Positions 57,869 through 64,000 of a DNA stretch of 64,000 nucleotides are shown piece by piece. A model generated the notes under the pieces. That model was given only the letters and a program-made list of their open reading frames with translations. It was not told the DNA's origin and made no database searches. This stretch comes from Longivirga sp038316965 (GTDB lineage Bacteria; Actinomycetota; Actinomycetes; S36-B12; CAIYMF01). The translations under genes and the position numbers were made by a program. The stretch covers positions 14,102 to 78,101 of the forward strand of contig JBBQAY010000006.1 in assembly GCA_038316965.1 (NCBI GenBank). Direction: 5' to 3'. The number at the start of each line of letters is the position of its first letter. Positions within the stretch are counted from its first letter, which is position 1.

Positions 57869-60241
57869 TCACCCGGCTGGCGCCAGGTCTCCACCCACAC
57901 GCTGCCGCCGCTGGATCACGAAGGCGTGCAGCAGGCTCACAGCGGTGGCGCCGAGGACCCCGATGACCAGGGCGGCGAGCCCGTCGTGATCGGCCGCCCA
58001 CGACATCTGGAACGCGCGCGAGAGCCACGGGATGTAGAGCACACCGAGGAATCCCACGAGCATCGCGGCGCAGATGCCGAGGCGGACGGCGTCCCACGGC
58101 TTGGCGACCTGCACGAGGATCCACCACGCGACGATGAACAGCGTCGTGACAGCCGCCGTGCGTGCGGTGCTGACGTCGCCGTCGTTGTAGCGCAGGACGT
58201 ACCCGTAGGTGGCGTACGCCGACACCGCGCACACCAGGCCGCACGGGATCGCGAACACCAGCACACGACGGAAGAAGCCGGGCCGGAACCGCTCGGTGTT
58301 GGGCAGCAGCGCGAGGAAGAACGCCGGTACGCCGATAGTGAGGGCCGTGACCACGGTGAGGTGCCGGTTGAGGAACGGGAACGGCAGTGTGAGCACGATC
58401 GTCGCGAGCGAGATCACCATCGCGTAGAAGCTCTTGCTGAGGAACAGCTGGGCGACGCGCTCGACGTTGCCGAGCACGCGGCGCCCTTCCGCGACGACGG
58501 ACGGCATGACCGAGAACTGGTCGTCGAGCAGCACGATCTGCGCGACCGCGCGGGTCGCCCCGGCGCCTGAACCCATCGCGATCCCGAGGTCGGCGTCCTT
58601 GAGCGCGAGGCAGTCGTTGACGCCGTCGCCGGTCATCGCCACGACGTGGCCGCGGCTCTGCAGCGCGCCGACCATCGCGCGCTTCTGCGCCGGCGTCACG
58701 CGGCCGAAGACGCTGTGGGTCTCGAGGATCTGGGCGAGCGCCTCCTTGTCGTCGGGAAGCTCGCGCGCGTCGATGGGGTCGTCCGCCCCGGGCACGCCCG
58801 CCTGCGCGGCGATCGCCCCGACCGTGACGGCGTTGTCGCCGCTGATCACCTTCATCTTCACGTTCTGCTCGAGGAAGAAGGCAACCGTCTCTGCGGCGTC
58901 CGACCGCAGCGTCTGGTTGATGACGACGAGCGCGGCCGGTGCGAGCTCGCCGGCGCCCGTGTCGGCACTCGGTTCGCCGACCGCCTTGGCCAGCACCAGC
59001 ACTCGGGCGCCACCCTGGGCGAGACCGTCGGCCTGCCCGCGCACGGAGTCACCGTCGGGCAGAAGCATCTCGGGGGCGCCGAGCACCCACGCGCCGTGGT
59101 CTCCGAAGGTGGCCGACGACCACTTGCGGGCGCTCGAGAAGGGCACCGCGGCGGTGACGGTCCACCCCTCGGTGGCCGGATACTGGGCGGCCACGGCCAC
59201 GAGGGTCTGGTTGGGCTCGGGCTCGCTCGCCCCTAGCGCCCCGAGCGCGTCGGCGACGGGCAGCGAGTCGTCGATCAGGACGACCTGCTGGACACCCATG
59301 CCCGGCTCGGTGAGCGTGCCGGTCTTGTCGACGCACACGACGTCGACGCGCGCGAGCACCTCCACAGCCGGCATGTCCTGGACCAGTGCCCTCTTCTGCG
59401 CCAGGCGGATCACCGACACCGCCATCGCGACGCTGGTGAGCAGCACCAGCCCCTCGGGCACCATCGTGATGACGCCGGGCACGGTGCCGGCGATCGAGTC
59501 GCGGATGTCGCCGTCGTTCGCGCGGTACTGCGAGATGAACAGGAGCACCCCGACCGGGACGAGGAACCACGACACGACCTTGATGAAACGCTGGATCGAG
59601 GACCGCAGCTCCGAGCGCGTGACGGAGAACTTGCTCGCCTGGTCGGCGATCTGCGATGCGTACGAGTCGTGGCCGACACGCGTGGCCCGCACAAGCCCGG
59701 AACCCGCCACGACGAACGAGCCGGACAGCACCTCGTCGTCGACGCGCTTCTCCACCGGGTCGGCCTCGCCCGTGAGCAGCGACTCGTCGAGCTCGAGACC
59801 GTTGGACTCCAGCACGACGGAGTCGACGAGCATCTGGTCGCCGGTGCGCAGCAGGATGACGTCGTCCAGCACGAGGTCGTGGGTGAGGATCTGGGCGTCG
59901 ACACCGTCGCGACGCACGGTGGGCTGCTGCTGGCCCACGAGCGAGAGCTTCGCGAGGGTTCGCGCGGCGCGGTACTCCTGGATGATGCCGATCGCGGTGT
60001 TGACCACGATGACGAGGCCGAACAGCGAATCGATGAGCGGGGCGCTCGCCAGCATCAGGATCCAGAAGAACCCGATGAGCGCGTTGAAGTACGTGAACGT
60101 GTTGGCGCGCACGATGTCGCCGAGGCTGCGCGCGTTGCGGTCCTTGACCGCGTTCACGTGCCCGGTGGCAACGCGCTCGGCGACCTCGGCGGCCGTGAGA
60201 CCCCGATCCGGGTCGACCACCTCGCTCGTCGACGCCGTCAT
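57869..60241 (-). CDS. Cation-transporting P-type ATPase (CtpE-like)
   Basis: Membrane P-type ATPase of 790 residues. It has the phosphorylated Asp305 in DKTGTL, the actuator motif LTGEA (156-160), MVPEGL (260-265) in the ion helix and the hinge TGDGVND (537-543). Long similarity to M. tuberculosis CtpE is apparent (SLLTGEADPVEK, VMVPEGLVLLTS-like helix, GDGVND). CtpE exports/imports Ca2+ and is linked to envelope integrity. No N-terminal CxxC metal domain, arguing against a copper pump. ATG 60241 is chosen. It follows ppx by 55 nt on the same strand. Confidence 0.88.
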   Translation of the reverse strand: MTASTSEVVDPDRGLTAAEVAERVATGHVNAVKDRNARSLGDIVRANTFTYFNALIGFFWILMLASAPLIDSLFGLVIVVNTAIGIIQEYRAARTLAKLSLVGQQQPTVRRDGVDAQILTHDLVLDDVILLRTGDQMLVDSVVLESNGLELDESLLTGEADPVEKRVDDEVLSGSFVVAGSGLVRATRVGHDSYASQIADQASKFSVTRSELRSSIQRFIKVVSWFLVPVGVLLFISQYRANDGDIRDSIAGTVPGVITMVPEGLVLLTSVAMAVSVIRLAQKRALVQDMPAVEVLARVDVVCVDKTGTLTEPGMGVQQVVLIDDSLPVADALGALGASEPEPNQTLVAVAAQYPATEGWTVTAAVPFSSARKWSSATFGDHGAWVLGAPEMLLPDGDSVRGQADGLAQGGARVLVLAKAVGEPSADTGAGELAPAALVVINQTLRSDAAETVAFFLEQNVKMKVISGDNAVTVGAIAAQAGVPGADDPIDARELPDDKEALAQILETHSVFGRVTPAQKRAMVGALQSRGHVVAMTGDGVNDCLALKDADLGIAMGSGAGATRAVAQIVLLDDQFSVMPSVVAEGRRVLGNVERVAQLFLSKSFYAMVISLATIVLTLPFPFLNRHLTVVTALTIGVPAFFLALLPNTERFRPGFFRRVLVFAIPCGLVCAVSAYATYGYVLRYNDGDVSTARTAAVTTLFIVAWWILVQVAKPWDAVRLGICAAMLVGFLGVLYIPWLSRAFQMSWAADHDGLAALVIGVLGATAVSLLHAFVIQRRQRVGGDLAPAG

Positions 60242-60296
60242 CGGCTCTCCCCTTCGGTCATCCCGGAGCGCAGACCTCGCTGCGCCGCATACGACG

Positions 60297-61226
60297 TCAC
60301 CGGCCGAGACCGTCGAGAAGCTCGAGGATGATGCCCTCACGCAAGGCCCACGGACCGATCTCGAGAGTGTCGAGCCCGAGCAGATCCATCGCCGACTCCG
60401 CCACGAGGGCACCTGCGAGCAGCTGCGGCGCACGGCCGGGGCTGACCCCCTGGAGCGACGTCCGCTCCTTCGCGGTCATCGCCGACAGCTTGGGAACCCA
60501 GGTGTGCAGGTCGTCGCGGGACAGGAACCGCTGCACGAACGGGCCCTCGCTCGAGGGCGCCGAGCCCATGATCCGCGCAAGCGATCGGAACGTCTTGCTC
60601 GTGGCGACGACGTGACGCGGTTGGCCCGCGCGGGCGAGCTGCCCAGTGACCTCGGCGATCGTCGCGCGGACGTGCTTGCGCAGTGCCCTGATCTCCTCGG
60701 GCCTCGCGGGGTCGTGCCCGAGGTAGGCCCGGGTCAGGCGGCCGGCGCCCAGAGGCAGCGACACCGCGACGTCCGGTGTCTCGTCGGTGCCGATCGCGAG
60801 CTCGAGGGACCCACCGCCGATGTCGAGCACCAGGAGGCGCCCCGACGACCAGCCGAACCAGCGGCGTACCGCGAGGAAGGTGAGCCGCGCCTCGTCGGCG
60901 CCGGAGAGCACCTGCAGGTCGACGCCGGTGCGCTCGAGGACCAGGCGCAGGACGGCTTCGCCGTTGGTCGCCTCGCGAACGGCCGACGTGGCGAAGGCGT
61001 GCATCTGGGTGACACCGAGGTCTTCGGCCACCTCCTGCGCCGATCGCACGAAGCTCACCAGCCGGTCGACGCCGGCATCGGTGATGCGCTCGTCGGCGTC
61101 GATCAGCTCGGCAAGCCGGAGCTCGACCTTGTGCGAGTGGGCCGGGAGCGGCGCGGCGCCGTGATGCGCGTCCACCACCAGCAGGTGGACGGTGTTCGAG
61201 CCGACATCGAGAACTCCTAGGCGCAC
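60297..61226 (-). CDS. ppx: Ppx/GppA phosphatase-family protein
   Basis: Exopolyphosphatase / guanosine pentaphosphate phosphatase family, 309 residues, of the ASKHA fold. The N-terminus LGVLDVGSNTVHLLVVDAH and the second phosphate loop VLDIGGGSLELAIGTDET are typical. This short form matches mycobacterial Ppx proteins (Rv0496), which hydrolyse polyphosphate rather than pppGpp in tests. GTG 61226 has TAGGCT 6 nt before it, indicating a leaderless mRNA. It is divergent from the Cys-rich gene. Confidence 0.9.
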   Translation of the reverse strand: MRLGVLDVGSNTVHLLVVDAHHGAAPLPAHSHKVELRLAELIDADERITDAGVDRLVSFVRSAQEVAEDLGVTQMHAFATSAVREATNGEAVLRLVLERTGVDLQVLSGADEARLTFLAVRRWFGWSSGRLLVLDIGGGSLELAIGTDETPDVAVSLPLGAGRLTRAYLGHDPARPEEIRALRKHVRATIAEVTGQLARAGQPRHVVATSKTFRSLARIMGSAPSSEGPFVQRFLSRDDLHTWVPKLSAMTAKERTSLQGVSPGRAPQLLAGALVAESAMDLLGLDTLEIGPWALREGIILELLDGLGR

Positions 61227-61232
61227 ACCCCG

Positions 61233-61238
61233 AGCCTA
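61233..61238 (-). promoter_or_regulatory. -10 hexamer of a predicted leaderless ppx mRNA
   Basis: Minus-strand TAGGCT, 6 nt before the GTG at 61226. Confidence 0.6.
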
Positions 61239-61374
61239 GGCGTCGCACCCGGCAGGCCCGTCGCTCACCCCTCGTTCGAGTCGTTCGTGATGTCGGGGCC
61301 GTGGCGTCCAGGGACACCGGTCACCACCGCGTGTCGATCGGCGTCCCTGACACGTCGCGTTCACGACCACGGCC

Positions 61375-61380
61375 TAGGGT
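61375..61380 (+). promoter_or_regulatory. -10 hexamer of a predicted leaderless mRNA of the Cys-rich gene
   Basis: TAGGGT, 6 nt before the GTG at 61387. The 160-nt gap to ppx is divergent and both genes use the same arrangement. Confidence 0.6.
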
Positions 61381-61386
61381 GACGCT

Positions 61387-62250
61387 GTGGCTGGTGGAGG
61401 CAAGAACAAGGGCGGTCCCGTCGACGTCGTCATCGGACGTGGTGACGAGGTGCCGCTGGACTTCCCGCGCGCCTGGATCGAGTTCCCCGACCCCGCGGAC
61501 TCGGACGGCACCACCGTCTACCGCTGCGATCTCACCTGGCTCACGAGCCGGTGGACGTGCATCTACGGCTCAGGCTGCCACGGCATCGACGCGAGCAAGC
61601 CCGACGACGGCTGCTGCGTCCTCGGCGCGCACTTCTCGGACAAGGACGACGAGAAGCGCATGCGGAAGTACGCCGACATGCTCACACCCGAGACGTGGCA
61701 GTACGAGAAGACGGGCCGCAAGAAGGGTGTCGTCGAGAAGGACGAGGAGGGGCAGCGCAAGACGCGAGTCGTGGACGGCGCCTGCGTGTTCCTCAACCGC
61801 AAGGGCTTCGAGGGCGGGGAGGGGTGCTCGCTGCACAGCCTTGCGCTGCGGATCGGCAAGCAGCCGCTCGAGGTCAAGCCCGACGTCTGCTGGCAGCTGC
61901 CTGTGCGACGTACCTTCCAGCACGTCGAGCGCACGGACGGCACCCAGATCCTGGTCGTGCAGATCTTCGAGTACGACCGTCGCGGCTGGGGCGCGGGTGG
62001 CCACGACCTCGACTGGTACTGCAGCGGCTCGACCGAGGCGCACGTGGCGCGCGAGCCGGTCTTCGTCACCGAGCGCGGCACATTGATCGAGCTCATGGGC
62101 AAGCCGGCGTACGACGTCCTCGAGGCCCACTGCGAGGCACGGATGGCGGCCCTGACCGCCGCCCGCAAGGTCGCCGCCCGCCAGCGCACCCCCGCCGAAC
62201 GCGCCGCCGCCCTCCTCCCCTTCGCCCCCCACCCCGCCGACCCCGAGTAG
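61387..62250 (+). CDS. Cys-rich protein resembling YkgJ/DUF3109 metal-binding proteins
   Basis: Protein of 287 residues with many cysteines: CDLTWL, RWTCIYGSGCHG, GCCVLGAHF, GACVFLNRKGF, GCSLHSLALRIG and KPDVCWQLPV. The order Cys-x-x-x-Cys and the CVFLN...CSLH block followed by KPxxCWxxP resembles YkgJ-type (Fe-S or zinc) proteins and DUF3109. A metal cluster is therefore likely. There is no signal peptide or membrane segment; the C-terminus (about 255-287) is Ala/Pro-rich and variable. It is conserved-looking but unnamed; function unknown. Confidence 0.65.
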   Translation: MAGGGKNKGGPVDVVIGRGDEVPLDFPRAWIEFPDPADSDGTTVYRCDLTWLTSRWTCIYGSGCHGIDASKPDDGCCVLGAHFSDKDDEKRMRKYADMLTPETWQYEKTGRKKGVVEKDEEGQRKTRVVDGACVFLNRKGFEGGEGCSLHSLALRIGKQPLEVKPDVCWQLPVRRTFQHVERTDGTQILVVQIFEYDRRGWGAGGHDLDWYCSGSTEAHVAREPVFVTERGTLIELMGKPAYDVLEAHCEARMAALTAARKVAARQRTPAERAAALLPFAPHPADPE

Positions 62251-62257
62251 GCGCGTG

Positions 62258-62336
62258 TTTGCGATGAAGGCGGGCCCCGCGGGACGAGAATGGCCGAACG
62301 CCTCGCACTGAAGGCGACCTTCATCCAATAGAGCCG
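62258..62336 (+). repeat. Inverted-repeat element, left copy (with 38-nt insert)
   Basis: Ends TTTGCGATGAAGGCG (62258-62272) and AAGGCGACCTTCATCCAATA then GAGCCG (62311-62336) are separated by 38 nt of other sequence. Without the insert and one AAGGCG they form the 35-nt sequence found inverted at 63944-63978. It lies in the gap after the Cys-rich gene. Confidence 0.7.
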
Positions 62337-62384
62337 AACTTCCTCGGCAATCATTTCGGTGAGGCGCCGGTCCCCGGGGGTTCG

Positions 62385-62390
62385 TAGAGT
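62385..62390 (+). promoter_or_regulatory. -10 hexamer of a predicted leaderless MmcQ mRNA
   Basis: TAGAGT ends 6 nt before the ATG at 62397. Confidence 0.55.
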
Positions 62391-62396
62391 CGGTGC

Positions 62397-62996
62397 ATGG
62401 CAGCACGACGTACGGCGGACCAGCGCAGCCGGGCGCTCGCGATGCCGCTCGCGCTGCCGGGCGCCACCCTGACCCACCCGTTCGGCGAGGACGTCAACGT
62501 CTACAAGGTCGGCATCGCCACGGCGACCGACTCGGGCGCCGGCCAGCACGCTGGCGGCAAGCTCTTCGCGATGATCGGCCTCTGGGGCGGCCCAGGCCTC
62601 ATCACGCTCAAGATCGAGCCCGAGGTCGGGCCCACGTTGATCGCCGAGCACGAGGCCATCGAGCCGGGCTACCACATGAACAAGCGGCACTGGATCTCCG
62701 TGACGCTCGATGGCTCCGTGCCGGACCCCTTGCTCCGCGAGCTGATCGAGGACTCCTACGACCTGGTCGTCTCGACGCTGACCGCACGTCATCGGTTCGA
62801 CGTCGACCCCGACCGGTTCCCGCTTCCCCGCCGTACGCGCTCACGCCGTACGCGCCGCGGCCCTGCGCGTCACGCGGCTGACGACGTCGACCCCACGACG
62901 ACGGTCGGCACCCAGCCGAGGCGTGCCGTCTGGGTGCGGCAGAGCTCGTCGACCACGCCGTCCGGATCGGTGCCGATGCGGCTCGGCGGCACATGA
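62397..62996 (+). CDS. MmcQ/YjbR-family protein
   Basis: Protein of 199 residues whose first about 140 residues fit the MmcQ/YjbR fold (LPGATLTHPFGEDVNVYKVG; YHMNKRHWISVTLDG; ELIEDSYDLVVSTL). The MmcQ family usually ends near there. The remaining about 60 residues are Arg/Thr/Ser-rich and lie antisense to the end of the gene at 62870, so the frame may have been extended by loss of a stop. The cellular role of the family is not known. A TAGAGT hexamer 6 nt before ATG predicts a leaderless mRNA. Confidence 0.75.
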   Translation: MAARRTADQRSRALAMPLALPGATLTHPFGEDVNVYKVGIATATDSGAGQHAGGKLFAMIGLWGGPGLITLKIEPEVGPTLIAEHEAIEPGYHMNKRHWISVTLDGSVPDPLLRELIEDSYDLVVSTLTARHRFDVDPDRFPLPRRTRSRRTRRGPARHAADDVDPTTTVGTQPRRAVWVRQSSSTTPSGSVPMRLGGT

Positions 62997-63856
62997 AGCA
63001 CGCCGAGTCCCGCGGCCGTCATCCTCCCGTGCCTGGCCATGGTCGCCTCCCACGTCTGCACCCGGAAGTGGTGCTCGCGGCTGTCGACCTCGAGCGCCGT
63101 ACCGGTCAGCGGGTCGTAGACGTCCGGCGAGGCGAGGAACGTCCCGTCGGGAAGGTGGAGCCGCGGGTTGTAGAGGAGTCCGGTGACACCGCGGCTCTCG
63201 AAGGCACGGCGTACATCGGCCTCAGGAATGGACCGGACGCCTGCGAACACCTCCTCCAGCGCGAGCCGGGCGAACCTCGAGCCTCGGATCTGACCAGCCC
63301 GCCGTTCGTCCTCCAGGGCCTCCGGTGCAGCCACCCCCCGCTGGACGAGCTCGAAGACGAGGGCACGTACGTCGTCCTGCACTGTGCAGCTCCGCGCCGC
63401 GTCGAGCGCGGCGCGGGCGGGCGGTGCCATCTGCACCAGGCCGACGGTGCGCGGTCGCGGCAACGACAGAGTCCTCTCGATCCGAACGAAGTCACGGCTC
63501 GAGCGCTTGCGCTCATGCGGCACGAGGAGGTGCGCCCTGGCCGCCTGCCCGAACGAAGGACGCGTGGCCGCGCGCACGCCGAGCAGCATGAGCGCCCTGG
63601 GCCCGCTGATCATCGCGCCGAACCCGGCGTACAGCGTGGCCGCCAGGTTCTCCTGATCCCAAGTCAGCGGGCCGCGGCCGTCCACGCGATGCACTCCGGG
63701 GAGCACCCAGCTGAACATGCCCCCCACCTCCTCCGAGTGGGCGACTGTCGATCGAGGGACGGCAAGCGCTGTGAGCTGTGCGGTGGTGACGAGTCCGAGC
63801 TGCTGAGCGGCGACCGCGCGTACGTCGTCGCGGCTCCATCCGGTTCGACGAGGCAT
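62870..63856 (-). CDS. Putative AbiEi-like / nuclease-fold protein
   Basis: Protein of 328 residues. The first 65 residues (QLGLVTTAQLTALAVPRSTV and SWVLPGVHRVDG) resemble the winged-helix N-terminus of AbiEi-type antitoxins. The C-terminal 90 residues (ASPDVYDPLTGTALEVDSRE, then HHFRVQTWEATMARHGRM) suggest a PD-(D/E)xK nuclease core as in DUF559/Vsr-like proteins: Asp, then ExD 12 residues later. Such genes are frequent singletons in actinobacteria. No toxin partner is present. Its 3' end overlaps the MmcQ gene by 127 nt. Function unknown. Confidence 0.65.
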   Translation of the reverse strand: MPRRTGWSRDDVRAVAAQQLGLVTTAQLTALAVPRSTVAHSEEVGGMFSWVLPGVHRVDGRGPLTWDQENLAATLYAGFGAMISGPRALMLLGVRAATRPSFGQAARAHLLVPHERKRSSRDFVRIERTLSLPRPRTVGLVQMAPPARAALDAARSCTVQDDVRALVFELVQRGVAAPEALEDERRAGQIRGSRFARLALEEVFAGVRSIPEADVRRAFESRGVTGLLYNPRLHLPDGTFLASPDVYDPLTGTALEVDSREHHFRVQTWEATMARHGRMTAAGLGVLHVPPSRIGTDPDGVVDELCRTQTARLGWVPTVVVGSTSSAA

Positions 63857-63943
63857 GCCCGAAGCGTCGCTGCCACCCAGGTCTCGCAGCGGGGGCGCGG
63901 CGGCAGCCTGTGGACAAGCGGGGCGATGAAGGGCCTGTGGGTA

Positions 63944-63978
63944 CGGCTCTATTGGATGAAGGTCGCCTTCATCGCAAA
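63944..63978 (-). repeat. Inverted-repeat element, right copy
   Basis: 35-nt reverse complement of the left element's joined ends. It contains the perfect 8-bp dyad GATGAAGG-TCG-CCTTCATC (63957-63975). It lies upstream of the nuclease-fold gene, about 90 nt from its start. Confidence 0.75.
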
Positions 63979-64000
63979 CCCATCGGGGGTGGGGTGGGTG

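Noticed and set aside
58434..61220. Plus-strand frame of more than 900 codons across the P-type ATPase and ppx
   Set aside because: Antisense shadow of two genes with intact catalytic motifs; no family motif of its own.
1..64000. tRNA, rRNA, insertion sequence, prophage or plasmid genes
   Set aside because: None found on reading both strands; no cloverleaf, transposase or integrase motif was seen.

Overview
The window comes from a high-GC actinobacterium. Pyrimidine-ending codons rich in G+C, many GTG starts, ATGA/GTGA stop-start overlaps, menaquinone rather than ubiquinone genes, an actinobacterial S22-type mini ribosomal protein and a CtpE-like P-type ATPase all agree. Gene order resembles the Mycobacterium tuberculosis Rv0496-Rv0534 backbone (ppx2, Rv0498, proC, HTH, bS22, galE2-like, acyltransferase, serB1-like, glutaredoxin-like, hemACDB, hemL, phosphoglycerate mutase-like, tlpA-ccdA-resB-ccsB, menA). 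A Nocardioidaceae-type member of the Propionibacteriales is my best guess, but the species cannot be read from the sequence.

Layout. 1-2.9 kb: the end of a 2-oxoacid:ferredoxin oxidoreductase beta gene with a strong terminator, rarD and a lipoprotein. 2.9-5.5 kb: an islet of small unknown genes, including two tandem SMI1/KNR4-like paralogues. 5.6-22.4 kb, minus strand: a polyprenyl diphosphate synthase and a complete 14-subunit nuoA-N operon with a Rex-type operator far upstream. 22.4-24 kb: a 500-base intergenic region and a collagen-like surface protein. 24-32.6 kb: menaquinone genes menF, menD, menC, menE, menA, with an unusual 16-residue-repeat protein in front of menC and two PLDc_N-type small membrane proteins. 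32.7-44.5 kb, minus strand: rex-hemA-hemC-hemD-hemB-hemL-gpm-like-tlpA-ccdA-resB-ccsB, nearly all with overlapping stops and starts, and a Rex-like site on the rex promoter. 44.7-46.5 kb: an acyl-ACP desaturase and an iron-controlled bfd-bfr pair. 46.5-52.6 kb: glutaredoxin-like protein, acyl-CoA ligase, HAD phosphatase, reductase, acyltransferase, epimerase, bS22 and an HTH protein. 52.8-61.2 kb: acuC, proC, putB, a TetR regulator, a TIM-barrel isomerase, a P-type ATPase and ppx. 61.4-64 kb: a Cys-rich protein, an MmcQ/YjbR protein and a putative nuclease-fold protein, the last two framed by inverted 35-bp repeats.

The core theme is aerobic respiration: complex I, the menaquinone that accepts its electrons (prenyl chain synthase plus men genes), haem synthesis and cytochrome c maturation, tied together by the NADH sensor Rex, whose gene and two candidate operators lie in the window. 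A second theme is regulation and small-scale genome dynamics: nine genes carry a TAnnnT -10 hexamer 6-7 nt before the start codon (predicted leaderless mRNAs), a dispersed hairpin repeat occurs three times, a duplicated leader creates a leaderless 10-codon mini-ORF, and a 48-bp tandem repeat forms most of a small protein.

No tRNA, rRNA, CRISPR array, insertion sequence or prophage was recognised. I did not identify a clear new defence system. The most unusual items are the repeat protein before menC, the duplicated leader, the repeated hairpins and inverted repeats, and the SUKH-like islet. All regulatory calls are from reading by eye.
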